This document shows positions 53,282 through 60,290 of a stretch of 64,000 nucleotides of DNA, piece after piece. The stretch covers positions 62,001 through 126,000 of the forward strand of contig JACKHE010000007.1 in the NCBI GenBank assembly GCA_020639135.1, given 5' to 3'. A model generated the notes under the pieces. That model ran no database searches. It worked only from the letters and a program-made list of their open reading frames with translations, and had not been told where the DNA came from. The DNA is from Phycisphaeraceae bacterium. Lineage in GTDB: Bacteria; Planctomycetota; Phycisphaerae; Phycisphaerales; UBA1924. Position 1 is the stretch's first letter. The number at the start of each line of letters is the position of its first letter. The translations under genes were made by a program, and so were the position numbers.

Positions 53282-54460
53282 ATGGATTACTCGAAACCGG
53301 ACAAGCCGCTTCCGCTTTCTGCGCCCAAGAGCGAGCGGGAGGAGCTTCTGGCCACGCTCCGCGCTGAGAACGAGCGGGGCCAGAAGGCCACGAAAGACCG
53401 CAACTCGCACCGGTTCTACATGGACGAGTGCATCGTGACGTGCAGGATCGAACACCCCGGCGGCGGCGTGGCGAACTCCGAGATGCTGGTCTCGGACATC
53501 AGCGAGCACGGGATCGGCGTCATCAGCAGGGTGTACCTGCACAAGGGGACCTTCTGCTCGTTCACCATGAAGTCCAACACAGGTGAGACCATCAAGGCCA
53601 ACGGCCGCGTCATCTGGTGCAAACTCGTGGCGCGACGGTTCCACGCGGCGGGGGTGAAGTTCGAGGACCCGATCGATCCGAAGACGGTTGTCAGCCCGAA
53701 GGCCTGGATGGAGCGCATGGCCGTCAGCGGCGCGAACAAGCAGGAGTCCCTCTCGGGCAGCGTGCTTGTGCTCGTCGATGACCAGGTGATCTTCAATCTC
53801 ACCAAGATGATGCTCTCCGACACGCAGTTGAAGCTCACCCAGGCGGCCGACACCGGCGCGGCGATCGATCAGATCAAGAGCTCCTCGTTCGATGTCCTGA
53901 TCATGGGTCTGGATCTCCCGCTGGCCGAAGTCGATCGGGCGGTTTCGACGATCAGGCGGGAGGGCTACAGCGGCCCGATCGTGTTCCTCACCGGTGAATC
54001 CAGCAACGCGTTGCTCGAACACCTCATGAAGAACGGCCACAAGTATTTCCTGAGCAAACCGATCAAGACGGAAAACCTGCACGGCGTGCTCCACAACTCG
54101 ATGGAAGAGCGCAACGACCCTTCGCTGGGCTCGGCGCCGTTGCACTCCGAACTCCTCGGGGCCGGCGTTGATGAGCACTGGATCAACGGGTACATCGAGG
54201 ATGTGCGGAAGATGGCGGGGCTGCTCGGCTCCGCGCTCAAGGCGGATGATCTGAAGCAGGCCATGTCGGTGTGCAACACCTACCAGGCGACGGGCGCCGG
54301 GTACGGGTTCCCGCTGCTCTCCGAGGCTGCGGCGGGCGCGATCAAGGCGCTGAACGCCTCGTTCTCCGCCAAGGAATCCGCGACGGACCTCCGAAAGGTG
54401 TTGCGGATTGTCGATCGGATCGTGGCGTCCGTGCAGAGCGCCGACAGGTCCGCTGCCTGA
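53282..54460 (+). CDS. PilZ domain protein with receiver-like and Hpt-like modules lacking phosphoacceptors
   Basis: The product has 392 residues. A PilZ domain (about 38-125) has both c-di-GMP motifs: RNSHR (40-44, RxxxR) and DISEHG (72-77, D/NxSxxG). A receiver fold follows (about 160-280): acidic pair Asp166-Asp167, Thr237 in VFLTGE and Lys259 in LSKPI are kept, but the phosphorylated Asp is Gly209 in LIMGLDLP. The last 100 residues resemble an Hpt module (VCNTYQATGAGYGFPLLSEAA), where Asn332 stands at the position of the phospho-His. It probably senses c-di-GMP and signals by protein contact, not phosphotransfer. ATG 53282 with GAGG upstream is preferred over a TTG six codons earlier. Confidence 0.8.
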   Translation: MDYSKPDKPLPLSAPKSEREELLATLRAENERGQKATKDRNSHRFYMDECIVTCRIEHPGGGVANSEMLVSDISEHGIGVISRVYLHKGTFCSFTMKSNTGETIKANGRVIWCKLVARRFHAAGVKFEDPIDPKTVVSPKAWMERMAVSGANKQESLSGSVLVLVDDQVIFNLTKMMLSDTQLKLTQAADTGAAIDQIKSSSFDVLIMGLDLPLAEVDRAVSTIRREGYSGPIVFLTGESSNALLEHLMKNGHKYFLSKPIKTENLHGVLHNSMEERNDPSLGSAPLHSELLGAGVDEHWINGYIEDVRKMAGLLGSALKADDLKQAMSVCNTYQATGAGYGFPLLSEAAAGAIKALNASFSAKESATDLRKVLRIVDRIVASVQSADRSAA

Positions 54461-54502
54461 ACATCGGATTGTCCTCCACCGCGGCTTGGCCGCGGGCGAG
54501 GC

Positions 54503-55783
54503 TCACCAGACGGTGGCGCTCTTGGCGGCCTGCTGCCCGTTGGCGTGGGCGCCGCTCTTGGCGATGGGGAAGTGCTCGCCCTCCCAGCTGGCGGGGTAGC
54601 TCTGATCGTCGAGCGCCATGGCCGCCTTCGTGACGTAGAGGGGTCGGAAGGTGTCGCACATGACGGCGAGCTCGTCGGTGAACTTGGCGCCGAGGGACTT
54701 CTCGATGGTTCCTGGGTGCGGCCCGTGCGGGATGCCCTGCGGGTGGAGCGAGATGGAGCCCACGTCGATGCCCTTGCGGGCCTTGTAGTTGCCCTCGACG
54801 TAGTAGAGGACCTCGTCGGAGTCGAGATTGGAGTGGTTGTAGGGGACGGGGATCGCCTCGGGGTGGAAGTCGAGCATCCTGGGGCAGAAGGAGCAGATGA
54901 CGAAACCATCGCCCTCGAAGGTCTGGTGGATCGGCGGGGGCATGTGGACCTTGCCGGTGATCGGCGCGAAGTTGTCGATGTTGAAGACGTAGGGGTAGTA
55001 GCACCCGTCCCAGCCGACGACGTCGAGCGGGTGGTAGTGGTACATGTAGCTGTGGACGCAGTCGCGCGCCTTGATGCGCACCTCGAAGTCGCCCATCTCG
55101 TCCCAGGTCAGCGGCTCGCTGGGGGTGACGATGTCGCGCTCGCAGTAGGGCGCGTGCTCGAGGAACTGCGACGTCCACTTGGACAGGTACCGCTTGGGCG
55201 GGAGGAAGTGCGAGGCGTTCCGCGTCTCGAAGCAGACGAACTTGCCGAAGGGCATCTCCTGTTTCGTGAAGCCCTCGGGGCGGTCCCCGTCCTTGAGCTC
55301 ATCGAAGATGATCGTGTACGTTACTCCCTTGGGGATGATGAGGTAGTCCTTGGGGCCGAACTTGAGCGTGCCCAGCGCCGAGTGGCAGACGCCCGAGCCG
55401 TAGTGGAAGAAGAGGCACTCGTCGCCCTGGCCGTTCTTGTAGTGGTAGGGCATCTGCTCGGCGGGGACGCAGATGGACATCTCGACATCGACGTTGCCCA
55501 TGATGACGACTCGTCCCGTGATCGGGTCGCCCTTGGCCTTGAGGCGGTTCGAGACGAGGTGGCGCATCCGCATGGTCTCGGTCTCGACGTACTCGACCTT
55601 CGTGCCGTAGAGGGTCTTCCACCCGGCGACCTGAGTCGGGGGATGGATGTGGTACATGGTGGTGGTGGGCCCGTCGAAGCCGATCGTGCCGAAGACCTCT
55701 TCCGAATACAGCGCCCCGTCCGGCCGGCGGAACTGGATGTGGCGGGTCCTGGGGAGCTTGCCCATCTTGAAGTAGTACGGCAT
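54503..55783 (-). CDS. hmgA: homogentisate 1,2-dioxygenase
   Basis: Fe(II) ring-cleavage enzyme of tyrosine breakdown that turns homogentisate into maleylacetoacetate. The product has 426 residues, starts MPYYFKMGKLPRTRHIQFR, and contains the cupin metal region (YNHSNLDSDEVLYYVEGNY) and the downstream HPQGIPHGPHPG. It pairs with hpd, 6 kb away on the same strand. Maleylacetoacetate isomerase and fumarylacetoacetase are not in the window. It converges with the PilZ gene; a CCGCGG/CCGCGG hairpin (54479-54495) lies between. Confidence 0.93.
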   Translation of the reverse strand: MPYYFKMGKLPRTRHIQFRRPDGALYSEEVFGTIGFDGPTTTMYHIHPPTQVAGWKTLYGTKVEYVETETMRMRHLVSNRLKAKGDPITGRVVIMGNVDVEMSICVPAEQMPYHYKNGQGDECLFFHYGSGVCHSALGTLKFGPKDYLIIPKGVTYTIIFDELKDGDRPEGFTKQEMPFGKFVCFETRNASHFLPPKRYLSKWTSQFLEHAPYCERDIVTPSEPLTWDEMGDFEVRIKARDCVHSYMYHYHPLDVVGWDGCYYPYVFNIDNFAPITGKVHMPPPIHQTFEGDGFVICSFCPRMLDFHPEAIPVPYNHSNLDSDEVLYYVEGNYKARKGIDVGSISLHPQGIPHGPHPGTIEKSLGAKFTDELAVMCDTFRPLYVTKAAMALDDQSYPASWEGEHFPIAKSGAHANGQQAAKSATVW

Positions 55784-55865
55784 GTGGGGTGTCCTCCGGG
55801 TTCGGACGTGGTGCAGACTGGAGCGATTCTAGGCTGAACCCTCCGCGGCGTCCCGCGCATCGTGG

Positions 55866-56354
55866 TCAGACGACGACCGGGCGGAAGTCAATATGGTCGC
55901 CCCCGACGCCGGCAAAGTACGCCTCGACGCGGAGCCCGGGCTTGACGTCGCGGATGCGATCGACAACGAGGCGGAGGTCATCCTCCTGTCGCCAGCGGAG
56001 GGCGCCGAGATCGACGCCGAGCTTGATGGTGTAGTAGGCGCAGCCCTCGTGCGCGATGAGCACGACGCGGTCGATCTCGTGGTTCTCGATCAGGAACCAC
56101 TTGAGCCGCTCGATGGTCTCGATGTCCTCGTCGATGTCCGCCGTCCAGTCGAGCATGCACGCGGGCCCGCCCGGGGCGACAAGGCGGTCGAAGCGGCTGT
56201 GACCGAGCAGCTGCGTGACGAACTCCTCGCACTGGGCGCCGAACCGCGCGTCCGAGCAGAAGACCGCGAGGTCGGTGATGGGCCCATCGACGAAGGGTGT
56301 CGGCGCCGTGTAAGATCGTGAGTTGGGTCCCGTGGTGTCTGGAGTGCCTGGCAT
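55866..56354 (-). CDS. beta-carbonic-anhydrase-like protein
   Basis: The product has 162 residues. The motif CxDxR is present (Cys33, Asp35, Arg37 in FCSDARF) and the second zinc motif HxxC as well (His102, Cys105 in AHEGCAYY). These are the three zinc ligands and the Asp-Arg dyad of beta-carbonic anhydrases. The rest of the sequence is diverged and shorter than in the usual enzyme, so the reaction is not certain. It shares direction with hmgA, about 80 bases upstream of it. Confidence 0.7.
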   Translation of the reverse strand: MPGTPDTTGPNSRSYTAPTPFVDGPITDLAVFCSDARFGAQCEEFVTQLLGHSRFDRLVAPGGPACMLDWTADIDEDIETIERLKWFLIENHEIDRVVLIAHEGCAYYTIKLGVDLGALRWRQEDDLRLVVDRIRDVKPGLRVEAYFAGVGGDHIDFRPVVV

Positions 56355-56416
56355 CCGGGAGAGCGTATCCGAACACGCGGCCCCTGCACGGGGGCGCCGC
56401 GGAGAGGGCCCGACCG

Positions 56417-56947
56417 ATGACCGAAGAACAGCCAGTGAAGCCGAAGAAGTCGAAGCTCCGCCGTATCGCGCTGATCGTTGTTGGCGTGTTGTTGCTGGTC
56501 GCGGTCGGGATCCAGTTCCGGCCGGTAAACCGCTCGAACCCGCCGGTGACGATGGTTGTGGACGCCCCGCCGCAGGTGATGTCGATCCTGAAGCGGTCCT
56601 GCTTCGACTGCCACTCGAACGAGACGGTGTGGCCCTGGTACAGCTACGTCGCGCCGGTGTCGTGGCTGGTGGCGGACGACGTGGAGGAGGGGCGCGAGCA
56701 CGTGAACTTCTCGGCGTGGGACGGATACGACGCCGAGGACCGTGCGGACCTCATCGGGGAGTGCTGGAAGGAAGTCAGCCGGGGGAAGATGCCCCTCAAG
56801 AAGTACCTCCGCATGCACCCCGACGCGGCGCTGAGCCAGGAGGACCTGGTGGCGATCGCCGAGTGGGCCGGCGCCGACCCCACGAAGCCCCCGAGCCGGG
56901 GCGGGCATCGCCCCGATCACGGGGAATCGGAGCACGACGAGCACTGA
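56417..56947 (+). CDS. membrane-anchored haem-binding protein (Haem_bd type)
   Basis: The product has 176 residues. One N-terminal membrane helix (IALIVVGVLLLVAVGIQF) is followed by a c-type haem motif CFDCH (Cys62, Cys65, His66) in the context SCFDCHSNETVWPWYSYVAPVSWLV, which is the signature of the haem-binding domain family found in Bacteroidetes and Planctomycetes. The C-terminus is rich in His and acidic residues. It probably acts in electron transfer on the outer face of the inner membrane. Confidence 0.85.
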   Translation: MTEEQPVKPKKSKLRRIALIVVGVLLLVAVGIQFRPVNRSNPPVTMVVDAPPQVMSILKRSCFDCHSNETVWPWYSYVAPVSWLVADDVEEGREHVNFSAWDGYDAEDRADLIGECWKEVSRGKMPLKKYLRMHPDAALSQEDLVAIAEWAGADPTKPPSRGGHRPDHGESEHDEH

Positions 56948-56956
56948 ACGCGGGAT

Positions 56957-57562
56957 TCACCCGGCGGCAAAAGCGCTGATGCGGCGATCGAGCCCCTCGC
57001 GGACGGCGGGCCACTCATCCTCCAGGATCGAAAAGAACGCCGAAGAACGGCGGAAGCCGTTGTGGGTGATCTTGTCCTGCCGGTGGATGCCCTCGAACCT
57101 GGCGCCGAGCTTGAGTATGGCCGCGCGGCTGTGGGCGTTGCGCTCGTCGGTGCGGAGCTGCATGCGGATGGCGCCGAGGTCGTCGAAGGCGTGGGCGAGC
57201 ATCAGCCGCTTCATGGAGGGGTTGACGACGGTCCCGCGGAACGGCGGGGCGATCCAGGTCCAGCCGATCTCGGCGCTGCGGTTGCCGGGCATGATCGCCA
57301 GGTACGTCGTGATCCCGATGCGAGCGCCACTGGCGCGATCGACGACGCAGAACGGGACGGTCTGCGCGGGTCCGAGCAGGTGCTCGATGAAGCGCACGAA
57401 CCCGGCCTCGTCCCAGGTCCTCGGGATGTCGGAGAAGTAGCGGAACGTCTCGAGCGCGACCGCGGCCTCGCACAGCGCCCCGGCGTGCGCGACTTCGAGA
57501 GGCTCGAGGCGCACGTGGTCGTTCTCAAGGGTGACGGGGGTGATCCAATCCTGCTGGTTCAT
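56957..57562 (-). CDS. GNAT acetyltransferase, RimJ/RimL-like
   Basis: The product has 201 residues. The fold reads HVRLEPLEVAHAGALCEAAV, PFCVVDRASGARIGITTY, SAEIGWTWIAPPFRGTVVNPSMKRLMLAHAF and RTDERNAHSRAAILKLGARFEG, which is the pattern of RimJ/RimL-type N-acetyltransferases. The substrate is unknown. It converges with the haem-binding gene. Upstream on the other strand lies the promoter of the small-peptide unit. Confidence 0.88.
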   Translation of the reverse strand: MNQQDWITPVTLENDHVRLEPLEVAHAGALCEAAVALETFRYFSDIPRTWDEAGFVRFIEHLLGPAQTVPFCVVDRASGARIGITTYLAIMPGNRSAEIGWTWIAPPFRGTVVNPSMKRLMLAHAFDDLGAIRMQLRTDERNAHSRAAILKLGARFEGIHRQDKITHNGFRRSSAFFSILEDEWPAVREGLDRRISAFAAG

Positions 57563-57595
57563 GGCGAAAGATTAACTTTTTTCCCAACGCGATGG

Positions 57596-57623
57596 TTGAC
57601 ATCGCACAGAAGATTGTCATGAT
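57596..57623 (+). promoter_or_regulatory. promoter of the small-ORF unit
   Basis: A perfect -35 box TTGACA (57596-57601), a 16-base spacer and CATGAT (57618-57623, four of six TATAAT matches). An A/T-rich patch (GATTAACTTTTTTCCC) lies 15-30 bases upstream of the -35 box. The -10 box overlaps the left arm of the hairpin at 57613-57680, so initiation may begin inside the arm. Confidence 0.55.
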
Positions 57624-57680
57624 GTCCGGCTCAAGTCATCCCAGGAGGCACACCATGCGTGCGCACATCATGATGACAAT
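57613..57680 (+). promoter_or_regulatory. bulged 13-bp hairpin enclosing a ribosome site and start codon
   Basis: The left arm ATTGTCATGATGT (57613-57625) pairs with the right arm 57665-57680 through ATTGTCA/TGACAAT and TGATGT/ACATCA, with a 3-base TGA bulge. The 39-base loop holds AGGAGG (57643-57648) and the ATG at 57655. Pairing is seen in the sequence; a role in control of translation is inferred. If transcription starts downstream of the proposed -10 box, part of the left arm would be missing from the RNA and the dyad would act as DNA. Confidence 0.5.
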
Positions 57681-57744
57681 TGATCGTCCGCAGCAACGCT
57701 CCGAATTTGATCGGGGCGGATGGCTTTCCTGCGCCCCGGCGTGA
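57655..57744 (+). CDS. 29-residue small ORF with strong ribosome site
   Basis: ATG with a perfect AGGAGG 6 bases upstream (57643-57648). It encodes MRAHIMMTIDRPQQRS followed by 13 more residues ending SCAPA, then TGA. There is no signal peptide or membrane helix. The stop overlaps an ATG (TGATG) that opens only 7 codons. It lies in the same direction and 120 bases ahead of an unknown 139-residue gene, and may be a leader peptide or a small protein in its own right. Confidence 0.5.
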   Translation: MRAHIMMTIDRPQQRSEFDRGGWLSCAPA

Positions 57745-57864
57745 TGATCAAGGGCAGGCTGTACTGACCGGGACAGGCTCCCTTCCAAACCAATCGAACG
57801 GATGGACACCCGGCGGCTGTCGCCGTGGGCCGTGTTTTCTCACAGTTTTCAAGGGAGTGCGGCT

Positions 57865-58284
57865 ATGAAGCCAGACCTGTTGACCGTGGCGCGCCCCCTG
57901 GCGCCGGAAGACATCAACACCGGGATGTATGTCGCGGTGCTGCACGAGCACCGGACGATGATCCCGTTCTACCTCGCGGACACGGTGTACGAGATCGAGC
58001 AGGTGCGCCCGATCTCGTGGCGAACGCCGCCCGCCAAGACGCGGCCTCTGAAGGTGGTCAGTGTCTGCGTGCCCTATGTCCTGGCCGAGCGGCCCTGCGG
58101 GAAGTCGGTGACGCTCGACGTCCGACAGACCAGCCTCGCGAGACTCTCCGATTCATTCGGCAAGGCGTCGTTCAAGCGTCTGCGTCCGCGGAAGAAGCGG
58201 CGCCCGGATGCCGACCGGAAGTCCGGCGACGCCGGTGGGCGCCGCAACTGGCTCCGGTTCTGGCGGCGTCCCAAGAGTGACTGA
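57865..58284 (+). CDS. conserved-looking protein of unknown function, basic tail
   Basis: The product has 139 residues; ATG 57865 has AAGGGAG 8 bases upstream. The first 100 residues look like a compact beta-rich domain (DINTGMYVAVLHEHRTMIPFYLADTVYEIEQVRPISW, LKVVSVCVPYVLAERPCGKSVTLDVRQTSLARL), and the last 35 are strongly basic (RLRPRKKRRPDADRK, RRNWLRFWRRPKSD), which suggests nucleic-acid or membrane-surface binding. No family was recognised. It is followed by a hairpin terminator, so it forms a short unit with the small ORF upstream. Confidence 0.75.
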   Translation: MKPDLLTVARPLAPEDINTGMYVAVLHEHRTMIPFYLADTVYEIEQVRPISWRTPPAKTRPLKVVSVCVPYVLAERPCGKSVTLDVRQTSLARLSDSFGKASFKRLRPRKKRRPDADRKSGDAGGRRNWLRFWRRPKSD

Positions 58285-58297
58285 GCCTTGACGCTCG

Positions 58298-58335
58298 CCC
58301 CCCCAGCGCCGCGGAACCGCGGTCGGGGGGGTTTT
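58298..58335 (+). terminator. terminator with long GC stem
   Basis: CCCCCCC and GGGGGGG form the outer stem, CCGCGG-AA-CCGCGG the inner one, and TTTT follows. It ends the small-ORF/139-residue unit and separates it from the convergent acetyltransferase gene. Confidence 0.8.
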
Positions 58336-58344
58336 CACTTGCGC

Positions 58345-59184
58345 TCAGAGCGCCTTGAACATCTCGCGCTGCTCGATCCAATCGACGCGCCGCATCCCGA
58401 CGCGCTCGTACAGCCCCGTCCCCCATTCCTCCGGGAGGATCGCGATGATCCGCCAGGCTTTGCCGGGGTGGGCGGCCATCACGCGCGACAGCAGCGCTGA
58501 GGCCCAGCCGCATCCTGTGTGATCGGGATCGGTGGTGATGACGCGGATGTGGTTGTGCTCGCCTCCAAGGCTGACGACGCACAGCGCAGGGCCCAGCTCG
58601 TACGCGCGGATGTTGGGTTCACCGAAGGGACGATGGGGCTCGAGCTGCCACGCCGGAGGAGACTTTGTGACGATCCGGCGCCCGCTCAGGGCGGTCCAGG
58701 GGTCGACCTCGGTCAGTTCGGCGGCTTCCGGTGTGTCGAAGACCTCGCCGTTGTAAGCGCCCTCGACACCGATGAGCGTGCGTGCGACGGAGAAGCCGTG
58801 GCGCTCGTAGAGGCGCCGGGCGCCCTCGTTGGCGGCGATGACCTCCAGCTGCGCGGTCGCGGCGCCGCGCGGGTCACGGAGGCATTCGCTCAGCAGCAGC
58901 GATCCGATCCCCTTGCCCCGGTTGGCCGGGAGCGTCGCCATCGCGTCGATGCGCAGGCGGCGACCCCGCGCCGCCAGCAGGCATAGGCCGACAGGGTTCC
59001 GCGAAGTGTCGAGCGCGACCAGGCTGCGCGACAGGTCCACGCCGTCGCCGGCGATCATGCCCGAGAAAGTCGCTTCATCGAGGGTAATCTCGACGTGATA
59101 ATCCGCGAAAACAGCGTTGAAGCGCCCCGCCAGCTCGGTCAGCGGCAGCTTCGAGGCGGGGGTTGTGGTGAATTCGCTGGGCAT
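58345..59184 (-). CDS. GNAT acetyltransferase with two GNAT-like halves
   Basis: The product has 279 residues. The first half contains a complete GNAT signature (LRIDAMATLPANRGKGIGSLLLSECL, then VIAANEGARRLYERHGF). The second half repeats a weaker version (HIRVITTDPDHTGCGWASALLSRVM, EEWGTGLYERVGM), so this is a tandem-GNAT protein with the acetyl-CoA loop kept mainly in the first. The substrate is unknown. It lies 15 bases after cysK on the same strand and is probably co-transcribed. Confidence 0.85.
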   Translation of the reverse strand: MPSEFTTTPASKLPLTELAGRFNAVFADYHVEITLDEATFSGMIAGDGVDLSRSLVALDTSRNPVGLCLLAARGRRLRIDAMATLPANRGKGIGSLLLSECLRDPRGAATAQLEVIAANEGARRLYERHGFSVARTLIGVEGAYNGEVFDTPEAAELTEVDPWTALSGRRIVTKSPPAWQLEPHRPFGEPNIRAYELGPALCVVSLGGEHNHIRVITTDPDHTGCGWASALLSRVMAAHPGKAWRIIAILPEEWGTGLYERVGMRRVDWIEQREMFKAL

Positions 59185-59199
59185 CGGGGACCGCGAGCG

Positions 59200-60174
59200 T
59201 TACCGCGCCCCCTCGAAGAGCGCCGTCGAGAGGTAGCGCTCGCCGAAGGAGCAGGCGATGGTGACGATCCGCCTGCCGGCGAACTCGGGGCGGGCGGCGA
59301 TGCGCTGGGCGGCGATGATGTTCGCGCCGGTGCTGATGCCGGCGAGGATGCCCTCCTTGTGGGCAAGCTCCCGCGCGGTCTCGAAGGCCTCGTCGTTGGT
59401 GACGCGCTCGACGCCGGTGAGCAGGCTGGTGTCCAGGTTCTTCGGGATGAACCCCGGGCCAATGCCCATGATCATGTGCGGGCCCGGCTCGCCTCCCGAG
59501 ATCACCGGGGAATCCGCCGGCTCGACGGCGATCGACTGGAACGCGGGGTTCTTCGAGCGGAGGAACCGCGTCACGCCGGTGATGGTGCCGCCGGTGCCGA
59601 CGCCCGCGACGATCGCGTCGATGCTCCCGCCGGTGTCGGCCCAGATCTCGGGGCCGGTTGTCTTCTCGTGGATGTCGGGGTTGGCGGGGTTCTCGAACTG
59701 TTGCGGCATGAACGTCGGCGCATCGTCCGGAGGGTTCTCCACGAGGCGCACCGCGGCGTTGACCGCGCCGGTGACGCCCTCCTCCTTAGGCGTGAGCACG
59801 AGATTGGCGCCGAGCTGGCGGAGCATCGCCCGGCGTTCGAGGCTCATCGACTCGGGCATGGTGAGCGTGAGCCGGTAGCCCTTGACGGCGCAGAGGAAGG
59901 CGAGGGCGATGCCTGTGTTGCCGCTGGTGGGCTCGATGATGTGGGTGTCGGGGGTGATGGTCCCGCGCCGCTCGCCGTCCTCGATGAGCGCGCGCCCGAG
60001 GCGGTCCTTGACGCTCTTGAGGGGGTTCTCCGACTCCATCTTGAGCAGGATCTCGGCGCCGCCCTTGGGGGACATCCGCCGGAGCCTTATCAGGGGCGTG
60101 CCGCCGACGGCGTCGGCGAGCTGGTCGAGGATCCTCCCGCGGGCGGGGAGCCAGTCGGATGTGGTGGGGGGCAT
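59200..60174 (-). CDS. cysK: cysteine synthase (O-acetylserine sulfhydrylase)
   Basis: PLP enzyme that makes cysteine from O-acetylserine and sulphide. The PLP lysine is in NPLKSVKDRLG, the substrate loop is EPTSGNTGIALAF, the phosphate loop GVGTGGTITGV and the C-terminal FGERYLST is typical. The product has 324 residues from ATG 60174 (MPPTTSDW); the frame opens 15 codons earlier, but those codons fall in the palindromic repeat at 60190-60220. Upstream on the same strand is the AT-rich inserted gene. Confidence 0.93.
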   Translation of the reverse strand: MPPTTSDWLPARGRILDQLADAVGGTPLIRLRRMSPKGGAEILLKMESENPLKSVKDRLGRALIEDGERRGTITPDTHIIEPTSGNTGIALAFLCAVKGYRLTLTMPESMSLERRAMLRQLGANLVLTPKEEGVTGAVNAAVRLVENPPDDAPTFMPQQFENPANPDIHEKTTGPEIWADTGGSIDAIVAGVGTGGTITGVTRFLRSKNPAFQSIAVEPADSPVISGGEPGPHMIMGIGPGFIPKNLDTSLLTGVERVTNDEAFETARELAHKEGILAGISTGANIIAAQRIAARPEFAGRRIVTIACSFGERYLSTALFEGAR

Positions 60175-60189
60175 GCCGGATTGTACAGG

Positions 60190-60220
60190 GGGTGGCGTGG
60201 CGATGCGGAGCAGTGCCACG
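60190..60220. repeat. short palindromic repeat, copy 2
   Basis: Second copy of the 31-base element seen at 3068-3098 (25 of 31 identical). It starts GGGTGGCGTGGC and ends GTGCCACG, with arms GTGGC/GCCAC. As with copy 1, it lies about 15 bases or less upstream of the chosen start of a leftward gene, here cysK, and it marks the left side of the AT-rich insertion zone. Confidence 0.6.
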
Positions 60221-60251
60221 GATCAGGGAGTTCGATCGTGGGGCTGCTTTG

Positions 60252-60260
60252 AATGATCAC
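60252..60260. repeat. 9-bp direct repeat, left copy
   Basis: AATGATCAC, identical in sequence and orientation to 61729-61737. The two copies bracket the AT-rich block that contains a single leftward gene. The repeat includes the palindrome TGATCA. It is consistent with a target-site duplication or a short recombination site. Confidence 0.55.
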
Positions 60261-60290
60261 GGCGCCCGGAGATAATAGTGAACTATATTT

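Noticed and set aside
54479..54495. CCGCGG-CTTGG-CCGCGG as a terminator between the PilZ gene and hmgA
   Set aside because: No T-run on either strand; the arms are common GC-rich palindromes, so support is too weak for a separate feature.
57744..57767. Seven-codon ORF overlapping the stop of the 29-residue ORF (TGATG)
   Set aside because: Too short to support, with no separate ribosome site.
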